Below, one piece after another: positions 43,801-56,571 of a stretch of 64,000 nt of DNA. The notes below the pieces were generated by a model. The model did no database searches, was not told where the DNA came from, and saw nothing but the letters and a program-made list of their open reading frames with translations. Origin of the DNA: Phymorhynchus buccinoides. Its lineage: Eukaryota; Mollusca; Gastropoda; Neogastropoda; Raphitomidae. Position numbers and translations under genes: made by a program. How positions within the stretch are numbered: the stretch's first letter is position 1; each line of letters begins with the position of its first letter. The stretch is taken from assembly GCA_017654935.2 (NCBI GenBank), contig CM065690.1:310443-374442 (forward strand). Direction: 5' to 3'.

Positions 43801-46800
43801 TTTAGTGACATAGGTGTCAAATCACTGTGGTGCTAAAATGCGACATTGGCGGTGAAAGGGTTTTAATGACATGGGTGTTAAATCACTGTGGTGCTAAAAT
43901 GCGACTGTTGGCGGTGAAAGGGTTAATGACATAGGTGTTAAATCACTGTGGTGCTAAAATGCGACATAGGCGGTGAAAGGGGTCATGACCATGGGTGTTA
44001 AATCACTGTGGTGCTGAAATGCGACTTTGGCGGTGAAAAACTGAAGCGTGGGTTAATGACATAGGTGTCAAAATCACTGTGGTGCTAAAATGCGGACTTT
44101 GGCGGTGAAAGGGTTAATGACATGGGTGTTAAATCACTGTGGTGCTAAAATGCGACTTTTTTTTTTTGGCGGTGAAAGGGTTTAATGACATAGGTGTTAA
44201 TCACTGTGGTGCTAAAATGCGACATTGGCGGTGAACGGGTTAAATCACTGTGGTGCATGAATGCGACATTGGCGGTGAAAGGGTTAAATCACTGTGGTGC
44301 TGAAATGCCACATTGGGGGTGAAAGGGTTAAATCACTGTGGTGCTGAAATGCCACATTGGGGGTGAAAGGGTTAAATCACTGTGGTGCTGAAATTAACAT
44401 TGGCGGTGAAAGGGTTAAATCACTGTGGTGCTGAAATGCGACATTGGCGGTGAACGGGTTAAATCACTGTGGTGCTAAAATGCCACATTGGCGGTGAAAG
44501 GGTTAAAATCACTGTGGTGCTGAAATGCGACATTTGGCGGTGAAAGGCGTTAAATCACTGTGGTGCTGAAATGCCACATTGGGGGTGAAAGGGTTAAATC
44601 ACTGTGGTGATAAAACGCCACATTGGTGGTGAAAGGGTTAAATCACTGTGGTGCTGAAATGCCACATTGGGGGTGAAAGGGTTAAATCACTGTGGTGCTG
44701 AAATGCCACATTGGGGGTGAAAGGGTTAAATCACTGTGGTGCTGAAATGCCACATTGGGGGTGAAAGGGTTAAAACACTGTGGTGCTGAAATGCCACATT
44801 GGGGGTGAAACGGGGGTAAAATCACTGTGGGTGCTGAAATGCCACATTGGGTTGAAGGGGTTAAATCACTGTGGTGCTGAAATGCCACTTTGGGGGTGAA
44901 AGGGTTAAATCACTGTGGTGCTGAAATGCCACATTGGGGGTGAAAGGGTTAAATCACTGTGGTGCTGAAATGCCACATTGGCGGTGAAAGGGTTTTAAAT
45001 CACTGTGGTGCTAAAATGCCACATTGGGGGTGAAAGGTGTTAAATCACTGTGGTGCTGAAATGCCACATTGGGGGTGAAAGGGTTAAATCACTGTGGTGC
45101 TGAAATGCCACTTTGGCGGTGAAAGGGTTAAATCACTGTGGTGCTGAAATGCCACATTGGGGGTGAAAGGGTTAAATCACTGTGGTGCTAAAATGCGACT
45201 TTGGCGGTGAAAGGGGTTAAATCACTGTGGTGCTGAAATGCGACATTGGCGGTGAAAGGGTTAAATCACTGTGGTGCTAAAATGCCACATTGGGGGTGAA
45301 AGGGTTAAATCACTGTGGTGCTGAAATGCCACATTGGGGGTGAAAGGGTTAAATCACTGTGGTGCTGAAAATGCCACATTGGGGAGTGAAAGGGTTAAAT
45401 CACTGTGGTGCTGAAATGCCACATTGGGGGTGAAAGGGTTAAATCACTGTGGTGCTGAAATGCCACTTTGGGGTGAAAGGGTTAAATCACTGTGGTGCTG
45501 AAATGCCACATTGGGGGTGAAAGGGTTAAATCACTGTGGTGCTGAAATGCCACATTGGGGGTGAAAGGGTTAAATCACTGTGGTGCTGAAATGCCACATT
45601 GGGGGTGAAAGGGTTAAATCACTGTGGTGCTAAAATGCCACATTGGCGGTGAAAGGGTTTAAATCACTGTGGTGCTGAAATGCCACATTGGGGGTGAAAG
45701 GGTTTAAATCACTGTGGTGCTGAAATGCCACATTGGGGGTGAAAGGGTTAAATCACTGTGGTGCTGAAATGCCACATTGGGGGTGAAAGGGGGAAATCAC
45801 TGTGGTGCTGAAATGCCACATTGGGGGTGAAAGGGTTAAATCACTGTGGTGCTGAAATGCCACATTGGGGGTGAAAGGGTTAAATCACTGTGGTGCTGAA
45901 ATGCCACATTGGCGGTGAAAGGGTTAAATCACTGTGGTTTTAAATCACATTGGGGGTGAAAGGGTTAAATCACTGTGGTGCTGAAATGCCACATTGGCGG
46001 TGAAAGTGTTAAACCAAGTGGTGCTAAATGCACTGTGGTGCTGAAAGGGTTAAATCACTGTGGGCTGAAATGCCACATTGGGGGTGAAAGGGTTAAATCA
46101 CTGTGGTGCTAAAATGCCACATTGGGGGTGAAAGGGTTAAAATCACTGTGGTGCTGAAATGCCACATGTGGGGGTGAAAGGGTTTAAATCACTGTGGTGC
46201 TGAAATGCCACATTGGGGGTGAAAGGGTTAAATCACTGTGGTGCTGAAATGCCACATTGGCGGTGAAAGGGTTAAATCACTGTGGTGCTGAAATGCCACA
46301 TTGGGGGTGAAAGGGTTAAATCACTGTGGTGCTGAAATGCCACATTGGGGGTGAAAGGGGTTAAATCACTGTGGTGCTGAAATGCCACATTGGGGGTGAA
46401 AGGGTTAAATCACTGTGGTGCTGAAATGCGAACTTTGGCGGTGAAAGGGTTAAACACTTGGTGCTGAAATGCCACATTGGGGGGAAAGGGTTAAATCACT
46501 GTGGTGCTGAAATGCCACATTGGGGGTGAAAGGGTTAAATCACTGTGGTGCTGAAATGCCACATTGGGGGTGAAAGGGTTAAATCACTGTGGTGCTGAAA
46601 TGCCACATTGGGGGTGAAAGGGTTAAATCACTGTGGTGCTGAAATGCCACATTGGGGGTGAAAGGGTTAAATCACTGTGGTGCTGAAATGCCACATTGGC
46701 GGTGAAAGGGTTAAATCACTGTGGTGCTGAAATGCCACATTGGGGGTGAAAGGGTTAAATCACTGTGGTGCATAAAATGCCACATTGGCGGTGAAAGGGT

Positions 46801-47115
46801 TAAATCACTGTGGTGCTAAAATGCGACTTTGGGGGTGAAAGGGTTAAATCACTGTGGTGCTGAAATGCCAATTGGGGTTGAAAGGGTTAAATCACTGTGG
46901 TGCTAAAATGCCACTTTGGGTGTGAAAGGGTTAAATCACTGTGGTGCTGAAATGCCACATTGGGGGTGAAAGGGTTAAATCACTGTGGTGCTGAAATGCG
47001 ACATTGGCGGTGAAAGGGTTAAATCACTGTGGTGCTGAAATGCCACATTGGGGGTGAAAGGGTTAAATCACTGTGGTGCTGAAAATGCGACATTGGGGGT
47101 GAAAGGGTTAAAACA
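43801..47115. repeat. 44-bp tandem array, about 75 copies
   Basis: Unit aaatcactgtggtgctgaaa then tgccacattgggggtgaaag plus ggtt, with ggcggt/gggggt, tgcgac/tgccac and ctaaaat/ctgaaat variants. The left end (43,801-44,220) has a longer form including aatgacataggtg. Moderate length noise. No exon edge recognised. Confidence 0.95.
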
Positions 47116-47495
47116 AAATGTTGCCAATATTATAAAAAAAAAAAATTAAAACAGTACAGAAAATATTACCGTTTAAGATAAATCACTTTAATTATATAAT
47201 TTTAAATGCACAACACACACAATGGACTTATTTATAACAAAACACGCATACTTTATGTTTAAACAAAGTCATATATTATCATATTTACAAGTTAACATAT
47301 CCACATAATTCATATAAATAAATAAAAATGGATACGTGTGCACCTACTCAAACATATCCACACGCAAACCAGCATAAATGATAGCAAATCCACAAAGAAC
47401 AAACACAACACATACACCCATGCCTACTACCTACGCGCATTGACCGCGCACACATACCCCCCACACACACACGTATACCGGTACACGCGCGGGAG
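47116..47495. other. AT-rich and CA-rich spacer
   Basis: AT-rich sequence with an A-run, then CA-rich sequence after about 47,400. It could be the 3' UTR of the adjoining LINE fragment. No gene seen. Confidence 0.5.
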
Positions 47496-47995
47496 CTAAG
47501 AAATTGTTGCTTGTTAAAATGTGTACCAATCTTAAAATGTATAGAAGCCTAATTAAGACAGATATTGCATTTATTTATTCAACAAAGAAATGGACACGGG
47601 TAAAAAAACTGTTTCTACTTCTAAGAGTCTTGAATTTCAGAGTTCGGAAGCGCTTGCCAGAAGGCAAGACCTCATCAATATCAATTTGCTGAGTCCGTGG
47701 CTGCAGTCACTCGATATCATTCATCCTTTGTCTTTCACTCGTCGTTCATACAACGCATTCATACTGCTCTGTTTCACTCCCACGATCATACCGCAAACGT
47801 TCACTATTTTACTCAATACATTCTTATTCTTGACACTCAAACTACCGAACCAGCACACACAAGAAAACGTTAAAATGGACTCAATGAAGCACCTGTAAAA
47901 ACCCTGTTGATGGTTGAGTGTCAGGCCTAAGGTGGTTATAAGAACAGTGCCTTCAAGATTCTTGCAAGATGCTGGTTGTTTGTGAACGCTTCTGG
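47496..47995 (-). mobile_element. Rex1/Jockey-like LINE, RT C-terminal fragment
   Basis: The minus strand codes YRCFIESILTFSCVCWFGSL and LSKIVNVCGMIVGVKQSSMN, followed by LYERRV, and in another frame LPSGKRFRTLKFKTLRSRNS. These are the closing segments of the reverse transcriptase ORF, parallel to the copies at 50,630-53,460 and 61,622-63,200. An internal deletion removes the region between LGTVL (near 47,960) and YRC. Confidence 0.8.
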
Positions 47996-48019
47996 GAGGT
48001 ACAGGATGCAATATTCCTG

Positions 48020-50366
48020 TATTATTCAAGTTTTCTCTCATATGAAGAAGACACAACAGAGATCCAGGACATAGTTGATGGTATTTTTGCTGCAAACAAT
48101 GTTTCTGGGGAGGCTACAACAGCTGTGGAAAGATCAGGGACATAGTTGATGGAAATTTTTGCTGCAAACAATGTTTCTGGGGAGGCTAGAACAGCTGTGG
48201 AAAGCATTCAGGGAGAACTCTACAGGTGCCAGAAACAGAAGACGAAGGAAGGAGCACACAGGAAGGATGTCCTGGTGTCTCAACTTGTGAGGCACAGGCA
48301 AAAGCTCCTTCTTCATATGGAGATGTATGCAGGAATTCTTCCTCTTTTCCAGACGTTTGCGAAAAGTATGCAGGCAGAGAAACCCATGTGTCATCTTCTT
48401 CATGAAAAGATGTTCAACCTGACAACCGATTTCATGGGATACTACATCAAGAATTCTGATTTAGAAAAAGTCCAGACCCCAAACAATCTCTCCTCGTTCA
48501 GATTTTCTGACCTTGAAAATCAAGTGGGCAACAAAAGGCTGACATTAGGAGCAAAGGCCACCACAAGAATGAAGACCCTGAGGAGGAAGAAGGAGGAGCA
48601 GCACTGGATCTCACAATTTTATTCAGACTTGAGAGAAGCATATCGGAAAGGCACAGAGTGTCTTGTGAAAAATCTTCCCACAAAGAATGTCACCATAGCA
48701 TCTTTCTCTGGGCTTGACCCAAAACACAGGACAGAAGAAACTACAGAAGCTGGGCTGACTCTTCTTGCTGAAAAGCTCCCCAATGTCTCGACTGAAGTAG
48801 AAGCTGGTGAGCTCTCTATGGAACTGAAGGTGTATGCCAAGGACAAAGACCTGGATGAACTGTAGAAGGCATACCAGCAGAAGAAGCTAGCTAGGATTGA
48901 CCGTAGCTGCTGTCATCACTGCGTTCACTGCCCCTCTTGTTGAAGGTACATTCAACATCATGGATGATGTTGTTCGTGCATCCACCTTGACAACAGATCG
49001 ATCCACCTTGACAACAGAGAACTATGAGGGCATTGTATATGTCCGATCCTACTTATCACGCAGAAAGCTAAAGAGCACTGAGCTGCCAATTACTCCACAA
49101 CTGAGAGAAGCCTGTTCCAATGCATAGAAAGAGTACAAAAAAGCTCATGGACTTGATGGAGAAAAGGTGTCACTTGAAGTCTCTACTTCTCAGTCCAGAA
49201 CTGCTACAGCCTGTGAAGCTTCTTCCTCCAAAACTGCATCAGCTTCCACCTCCTACAAGTCAACTGCACCAGCTTCCACCCCCTCTTCCTCCTCCAAGTC
49301 AACTGCACGCTTCACCCCTCTTCCTCCAAGTCAACTGCACCAGCTTCCACCCCCTCTTCCTCCTCCAAGTCCAAACCTGCCCCAGCTTCCAACCCTTCTT
49401 TCTACAAGGTCCAAAACTGCACCAGCTTCCACCCCAGCTTCCTACTAGTCAACTGTCAACTGCTTGTACCCTAGCTTCCACCCCTTCTTCCTACAAGTCC
49501 AAAACGGTACCAGCTTCCACCCCTTCTTCCTACAAGTCAACTGCACCAGCTTCCACCCCATCTTCCTCCTACAAGTCCAAAACGGTACCAGCTTCCAGCC
49601 CATCTTACTCTACAAGTCCAAAACGGTACAAGATTCCACACCCTCTTCCTCCTACCAAGTTCCAAAAACTGCACCAGCTTCCAGCCCTTCTTCTCCTCCA
49701 AAGTCCAAAACTGAACCAGCTTCCAGCCCTTCTTCCTCCAAGTCCAAAACTGCACCAGCTTCCAGCCCTTCTTCCTCCTCCAAGTCCAAAACTGCACCAG
49801 CTTCCAGCCCTTCTTCCTCCAAGTCCAAAACTGCACCAGCTTCCAGCCCTTCTTCCTCCAAGTCCAAAACTGCACCAGCTTCCACCCCTTCTTCCTCCTC
49901 CAAGTCCAAAACTGCACCAGCTTCCAGCCCTTCTTCCTCCAAGTCCAAAACTGCACCAGCTTCCAGCCCTTCTTCCTCCAAGTCCAAAACTGCACCAGCT
50001 TCCAGCCCTTCTTCCTCCAAGTCCAAAACTGCACCAGCTTCCAGCCCTTCTTCCTACAAGTCCAAAACTGCACCAGCTTCCAGCCCCTCTTCCTCCAAGT
50101 CCAAAACTGCACCAGCTTCCAGCCCTTCTTCCTCCAAACATGCACCAGCTTCCACCCCCTCTTCCTCCTCCCCCCTCTTCCTCCTCCAAGTCCAAAACTG
50201 CACCAGCTTCCACCCCTTCTTCCTCCAAGTCCAAAACACACAGCAGCTGCTCATACCAGGCCATCCAAAGCACCATCCAAAGCACCATCCAAAGCACCAT
50301 CCAGTTCTCCTAAAAAAAACAACTGCAAAGAAATTTTGCAAAACTGACATCAGGTCTTTGATATAA
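48020..50366 (+). pseudogene. hAT transposase-derived gene remnant with long Ser/Pro/Lys tail
   Basis: Plus-strand frames: 48,146-48,865 (239 residues: HMEMYAGILPLFQTFAKSM, MCHLLHEKMFNLTTDFMGYY, GLTLLAEKLPNVSTEVEAGE), then after a frameshift 48,897-49,127 with VEGTFNIMDDVV and RSTLTTENYEGIVYVRSYL, which fits the hAT C-terminal dimerisation region (V-E-x-x-F-x-x-M...R..L). A TAG at 49,125 interrupts the link to KEYKKAHGLDGEK. The rest, to 50,366, is a repetitive SKSKTAPASSPSSSKSKTAP tail ending in APSKAPSKAPSSSPKK. A 68-bp direct duplication lies at the start (about 48,070 and 48,140). The catalytic N-terminal part is missing. It is either a dead element or a frame-broken domesticated gene. 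Confidence 0.7.
49200..50240 (+). repeat. 33-39-bp coding-type array (SKTAPASSPSS)
   Basis: About 24 units of tccaaaactgcaccagcttc and cagcccttcttcctccaagt. Unit lengths of 33, 36 and 39 bp keep the frame for most of the array, as expected of selection on a coding repeat; one-base changes at about 49,340, 49,600 and 49,700 break it. The product is rich in Ser, Pro, Ala and Lys, reminiscent of linker-histone tails. Confidence 0.85.
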
Positions 50367-50625
50367 GCCCTCATCTGTAACCAGCATTGCTACTGTATAT
50401 AGTGTAGAAAGTGTGTTCTTAGTTGTGTTTTTTATGATATAAGCCCTCATCTGTAACCAGCATTGCTACTGTATATAGTGTAGAAAGTGTGTTCTGAGTT
50501 GTGTTTTTTATGATATAAGCCCTCATCTGTAACCAGCATTGCTACTGTATATAGTGTAGAAAGTGTGTTCTTAGTTGTGTTTTTTGGTAGTATATTTTAA
50601 CTTTGCCTGCTCAGTGTTGAGGATA
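50367..50625. repeat. 76-bp direct triplication
   Basis: Three nearly perfect copies of atataagccctcatctgtaa, ccagcattgctactgtatat, agtgtagaaagtgtgttctt with agttgtgtttttt. They directly follow the end of the tail ORF and may be its 3' untranslated region. Confidence 0.93.
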
Positions 50626-50629
50626 GTTC

Positions 50630-53460
50630 AAATCAAAAATCAAATCAAATCATCTTTATTATCTCATAACTGAGAAATTGCAGCCAGGTGCACATAAGAA
50701 AAACAGCAACAATAAACACATTTATCAACAATTAAAGAATATAAACTAATAACTAATAACACTGCAATATTGTAGTTAACAAACTGGACGAATACGAATA
50801 CAAATTCAATCCCAAGGAGATGGACAGGCTGCTCAGCAAAACAATCACTCAATGCAGTGCATTAAGAGTTCAACAGATGAATTGATCTTGGTAAGAAAGT
50901 TTTTCTGTGCTCTTATTTTCAGTTTTAGAGTTCTGTATCGACGGCCCGATGGTAATTACTTCATAGTATTTTGCCAGAACATGACTGTTATCATTAAGAA
51001 TTTTCCTGGCTTTCTTGACTACTTGTCTGTCATACAACTCTTGCATACCACTCTGCCTTGCACCCACAACTTTACTGCACACATTCACCATATCACTCAA
51101 CACACGCTTACTTTTTACACTCATACTCAAGCTTCCATACCAACAGATAAATGACACAGTAAGAACAGATTCAATGCAACATCGGTAGTAGGTTTGAAGA
51201 ATATCTGAACAGACACCAATATTCCTTAGCCTCTGTAAACAAAAGATCCTGGACTGACTCTTCTTATGTATATGCTCAATGTGTTTATCAAAAGTAAGTT
51301 TCTTGTCTAAAACTGTGCCTAGGTATTTGTACTCATCAATTCTTTCAACAGTTTCACCATCAATTTCCAAATGTGGCACTGGCACTGGGTTTCTACGAAA
51401 ATCTACAAGCAGTTCTTTTGTTTTAACAACATTTAAATCCAGATAATTATCTTTGCACCATGAACAAAACCTTTTGACTTCACTGAAGTACACAGAATCA
51501 GAGTTTGATAAATCTTCGATGGCAGAATCATCTGAGTATTTAATGACAGGTGTTTCTTCAGTGCCTCTGCAGTCGTTTGTGTACAATGTAAAAAGAACAT
51601 GGGGACAAAACTGTTCCTTTGGGGGCACCTGTAGAAGTCGGAACGTTCTGAGGAGATTGCAGATTGAAAGCGGACAGACTGAGTTCTATTGCGTAGAAAG
51701 TTGGTTATCCAGAGAATGAGCTTGGGGTTAACATTCAGGTCTAATAGTTTCTGGGCCAGTAAATGGGGCTGTATTGTATTGAAGGCAGAGGAGAAATCGA
51801 TGAATAAAATACGAACAAAAGAGTTGGGGGTATTTAAGTGAAGAAAGGCATTGTGAAGAAGGGTCAGTAAGGCATCGTATGTTCCTCTACACCGTTTGTA
51901 GGCAAACTGAAAGGGGTCAAGGAGTAGGTTAGTAAAAGAAAGAAGGCGGATGGATGATGAAGGACTGAGATTCTTTTCAAAACATATTTCATGGCATAGA
52001 TGTTAAGGCAACAGGGCGGTAATCGTTCAGTGTGGCAGGGGTTCTTTTTCTTAGGGACAGGGGTAACTGTAGAATTTTTCCAGATACATTGTACAACACA
52101 ATCACGTAAGACCAGTTAAATAGAGAGCAAAACACACCACACAATTGATAACAGCATGCTTTCAACAATCTTCCACACATATTATCTGGTCCCACAGCTT
52201 TCCTCACATTTATTTAGTTTCTGAAATATGGACTGAACATCTCTTTCTTGAACCTCAAATTCATTATCTTCACTTGCATTGATAATTTTTTCTCTTAACT
52301 GTGACGTTACCCCGTTTAGATCTCCCTCTAGATCATTTCTTTCAAACCGACAATAAAAGTCATTTAGCTCATTAGAAAAAATCCTTCTGTTCTTCTCTTG
52401 TCATTTGGCAATTTGCTGTTCGTTTCTTTGATTGGCCAGTTAGAGTTCGAAACCCATCCCATGCATCTAAGATTCTGCCTGTCTGAAACTGCTGTTCTAC
52501 TTTATCCTTATACTCCCTCTGCCCCTTCCTTAACTCCTCTCTAAGTTTAGATTGAACCACTTTTCTTTCTCTTTTATCTCCTGTTTGAAAGGCTACTTTC
52601 TTCTCATTTAAAACAGATTTAATAGACTTGGAAATCCACGGATTGTTGTTGGGAAAAATCTTTATAGTCTATATCTTCACAAAAATTAATGTAAGACGTA
52701 ACAACATCAGCAGCTTCATGCACAGTTTCACAGGAATCAGTCAGCACACTCCAGTCGGTACATTCAAAACAACCCCTCAATTCATCCACACTCTCGGTCG
52801 TCAACTCTTTCACGCTCTTTTTCACCACAGGTTAAGTTTGTATTTTGGGTCTGTAGGCAGGGATAAGTTGCACGGTGTCATGGTCGGAAGCACCCACTGG
52901 TGGTAGAGGTAGATATCTATATGCATTGGGAATATTGCCGTAACACAAGTCAATAGTCTTCTTCTGAAGAGTAAAACATGTCACATACTGTTTAAAATAG
53001 GGTAGAGTTTTACGCAAGTCACAGATTAAAGTCACCAACGATGAAGCAGAGGGCATCAGCAGAAATCAACTGTAGCTCTCTGACCACAGCAGCTATCTCC
53101 CTTCCAGCGCATACAGCAGAGGTCTTGTCAAACACAGGGGCATACACAACTGTCAAAAAGACACGACCAAACTCGCGAGGAAGATAACGCGACATGAGAG
53201 ACACAGAGAGCAGTTCAATGTCTTGTGTACACACATGCTTCTTTACGGTTACATTCGCACCATCACACCAGCTTTTATTCACATATAAGCAAACACCACC
53301 ACACATTTGCTTTCCCACTTTCTCACAGTCTCCATCAACTCTGTACGGCACACCAAAACCATCAATTGCTGCATCCTCATCACGAACTTTCTCAGTCAAC
53401 CAAATTTCCGTAAAACAGAGTACACATGAGTTTCTATATTCACTAAGAAATTGACAATAT
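50630..53460 (-). mobile_element. Rex1/Jockey-like LINE with endonuclease and reverse transcriptase
   Basis: Minus strand, from 53,460 downwards: an APE-type endonuclease (GVPYRVDGDCEKVGKQMCGG, VCLYVNKSWCD, FIVGDFNL at about 53,020, ASDHDTVQLIP at 52,870); a linker (LREELRKGQREYKDKVEQQF, WDGFRTLTGQ); and RT with AVGPDNMCGRLLKACCYQL, LNDYRPVALTSM, then in shifted frames FAYKRCRGTYDALLTLLHNA and VRILFIDFSSAFNTIQP, then VIKYSDDSAIEDL, LDLNVVKTKELLVDFRR, YKYLGTVLDKKLTFDKHI and CCIESVLTVSFICWYGSL. The catalytic box is YSDD. About 2.8 kb, near complete over EN and RT but with several frameshifts. The 3' end at 50,630 is a CAAATCAAAAATCAAATC simple repeat. Confidence 0.88.
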
Positions 53461-54390
53461 GCCTGGATTTCGTGCTACTTCTTCTCCCTAAGGTACAGTT
53501 CTTCCGTAGCGTAAGTTTGATAGATCTGACGTTTTATAGTGTTTGTATTGTATTCGTATAGAATCATGGTGGGTAGGGGCAGTTTTGATTCTGTTTCTTT
53601 CTCATTCTTCTTCTCATTCCTCCTCTCTGTCCTCTCTTTCGTTCCTTCTTCTTTCTAGCCGTACTCTCACTCTCACTTTCACCAATTCATTTCAGCAGGG
53701 AATAATTGTCCAGAAAAGGCAGAGATGTCATGGGCAGTTTGAAGACGAAGAAGAAATTCACGATCGTAGCGCAAAGCACCGGTAATAGATCTACCTTCCT
53801 GCTGCCCGCCATATATCTCACCAGGCGTCACAAGCACAGTCAAAACACACATGTCCGAAATACAACTATGACGATGATTAGAATCTTTACAAATGACACA
53901 GTCTCCATCTTTACAACTTATAATTCATCTGCATTCAACTAAAAGTTCAGGAAACAGATAAAGATAATAAAACAAGATGAAAAATACAGAGACTAGTGCA
54001 CCTGAGCGTCGCCCCTTGAGAAGCGCCACCAGTTGTGATTTTCTTTTACCAGTGGTGTATAAACTGAACAAGTAAGAATGGAGCAAGTGTATATGGTGTT
54101 AGCTATGCATGTCCAAATGATACCCCCCTTTAACAAAGTGAAAGAGACAATGCGAATGTTCTTTCTTTGACTCTTTTCCTAATAAGAAACCGGCAGTGCC
54201 ACTGTTGACTACCAGTATCATTGAGAACTCTGCCAAGAATATAACACCAGAAGCCTGTTGATACAGCAACGTGTTAGCTATAGCATTCCTATAGGAATGT
54301 GTATTCTGTGTGTAAGTGTTAAGTTCAGTGTGTATTGTGTAATACCTTTCCATTTGTTGACTCGCGAAATGAGGGTTCGGTACAGATATT
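53461..54390. other. Unassigned sequence after the LINE
   Basis: Contains a CT-rich tract (53,590-53,680) and otherwise ordinary sequence; short open frames show no domain. It may include the LINE 5' region. Confidence 0.5.
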
Positions 54391-54705
54391 CTATAGTTAG
54401 AAAACTGGTTCAGGCAGAGGTTTGGGCTCCACTGCACCCAGCTCATGGCGCATAGCGCAGTAGTCCGGCGTTTCCATAAGGGTTAGGGTTAAGTAGGATA
54501 ACCCCAGTTGGAAAACTGTTTGTCAAGGCAGAGGTTGAGGCTCCACTGGCACCCATGCTCAGTGGAGGCGCATGATGCGCATAGTCGGACGTTCTAGGGT
54601 TAGGTTAAGGGTTACTCCCAGTTCGAAAACTTGTTCAGGGTGCAGAGTTTGAGGCTCCACATGCACCCATGCTCAGTCGCAATGTGCATTAGTCAGCGTT
54701 CCTGC
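54391..54705. repeat. Noisy 110-120-bp triplication
   Basis: Three copies of gaaaactggttcaggcagag, gtttgggctccactgcaccc, catgctcagt and gggttagggttaagg-type sequence, with many single-base differences. Confidence 0.8.
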
Positions 54706-54769
54706 TTTTTCCTTTCTGTGTATTTCTGACGGGCGAGCGCTGTGTTTAGAACGGGTAGGCAAAATTTTT

Positions 54770-55095
54770 CAAGATGGCTAGCGGAGCCAAGCGTGTCCAT
54801 GAAACCGATTCCGATATGACGACTTACAGCAGACAAACCTGAAGAAGAGCTGTAGCCAAGTTTTTCAAACCGAGTTTCCTGCACATGTTAGCTTTTCCAT
54901 TCCTCACGGCATCTATCAAAGGGGGCCCACACTTCGCCTTCGCAAGGTTTGCAGAAAAGATTTGTCTGTGAGCCAGGTGGAAGCTGCTTCGACAATGGGT
55001 GGCGAAGCTGCGAAAAAGGCCGCATGCCACAAAGATAACGGGCTTCGGCGTGGTGTCTTCTTCAATACCAAGAAAAACCTTTTTTAGCGAGGTCA
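54770..55095 (+). pseudogene. Possible transposase N-terminal zinc-finger fragment
   Basis: Plus-strand reading MASGAKRVHETDSDMTTYSR, then across frameshifts GPTLRLRKVCRKDLSVSQVE and GGEAAKKAACHKDN. A C-x(n)-KDLSV...H-K/A pattern like this occurs in BED-like zinc fingers at the N-terminus of hAT transposases, but the match is weak and the frame is broken several times. Confidence 0.3.
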
Positions 55096-56135
55096 GACTG
55101 CCAAAGTTCGACGAAAACAGCAGTCTGCAGACCAGATCACAAGGGCAGAGGCGATGATTGTGTCAGTTCAATTCGCTAAAACACTCGTCACTTCGTCACA
55201 TGGCTACATTGGGACAAGGTTTTCTCAATTCAAAGCGATTATATTTGTGCAGCCCCAAGCTCTCAAGTGAACTGTTTTCTTTTCACCATGCAGTAACTTT
55301 ACAGTTGTCAGTCAACTTTTCTCATTGACTTTTGTCATAAAACATGCACAGGCCTCTAACTGGGGAAAGCTTCTGGGATCACTCAGTGGGACTTGTAGCA
55401 AAAATGAAGAATATCCTTTGTATACATGGTGGAAAATGTCTTCATTAAGGTAAATGGCATCCTATGTTCTAATTTTTTGTAAGATCTAAGTACTAATCAA
55501 TTTTTAAATTAGTGCTTTACATGACCTTAAAGCAGAAATTTCCCCATTCTTACAAGGTGTCTGCACTCTCTAAATTGGATGTAGTAGTTTTCAAAGTTAG
55601 TGCTTTAAAATGACCTTCGGCAGAAATTCCCCATTCTGACACGTGTCTGCACTCTCTAAAATGATGTAGTAGTTGAATAAAATATTGTGTCTGACGGTTT
55701 AACACTTTTTTCACTTCTGTACAACCCTTTTTTGGACCATTGGATTGTACACCAACAGTAAACTGGGGAAATCAGGTCTGAATTCGGGATGATAAACAAG
55801 AGTCTGTCTTGTTGGTTAGTCATAACAAAGGCGGTACACTCTCTTATGTGTAAAAAGCCACATTTTTCCTTTTGAGAACTGTTTTTCCTGCTGATAACTT
55901 TTCCCCTTTCGCATGAACCAGTTAAAATGCCAAATGAGAGTCGTGGAAAGAGAGAAGAACCAAATCCGCTAGCACTTCAGTGCTTAGAAAGTAGGGAGCT
56001 GTCCATGCATGCTGCACAAGTCACTTGCATTCCAAAGTCCAGCTTGCATTCACAAGTCAGCCTGCAGTGGAGCATCATGTGCGATTGCAACGCAATAACG
56101 GCAGGGAGGTGGTTTTTTTTTATAGATTTTTTTGT
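55096..56135. repeat. Intron sequence with a 100-110-bp duplication
   Basis: At about 55,505-55,685 two degraded copies of ttagtgctttacatgacctt, gcagaaatttccccattct and gtctgcactctctaaa occur. The rest has no recognised feature. Confidence 0.6.
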
Positions 56136-56571
56136 TGTAGTTGCCTGGATGGGATTTTTGATTCCTGACGCTCCAGAGCTGATCGCTAATTTCCGTGTCC
56201 CTCTGTTTTCAGGAACTTTGACTTCCGATTTCCTGACGCTTCCGAGCTGATTGCTAATTTCATTCAGTGTCCATGCCATTTCAGGAACTTTGATTTTCCG
56301 ATTCGCTGGCGCTACCAGAGCTGAATTGCTATTTCGTGTCCTATGCTTTTCAGAGAACGTTGACTTTCCGATTCCTGAACGCTTTCCGAGCTTGATTGCT
56401 AATTTTCATGGTGCTGTGTGTTTCAGGAACTTTTACTTTCTTATTCCTGACGCGCAGAAGAGCTAGATTGACTAATTTCAGTGTGCTGATGTGTTTTCAT
56501 GGAACTTGTTACTTTCTGATTCCTGAACGCTCCGAGCTGATTTGCTATTTCAGTGTGCTGTGTGTTTTCAG
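56136..56571 (+). repeat. COPB1 acceptor-edge array (NFDFLIPDAPELIANF), about 75-bp units
   Basis: Six noisy copies precede the true exon. Each contains TGTGTTTTCAG, then GAACTTTGACTTTCTGATTC and CTGACGCTCCGAGCTGATTG, CTAATTTC, then a short intron segment. Human beta-COP reads NFEHLIPDAPELIHDF here. Most acceptors keep AG. Confidence 0.88.
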
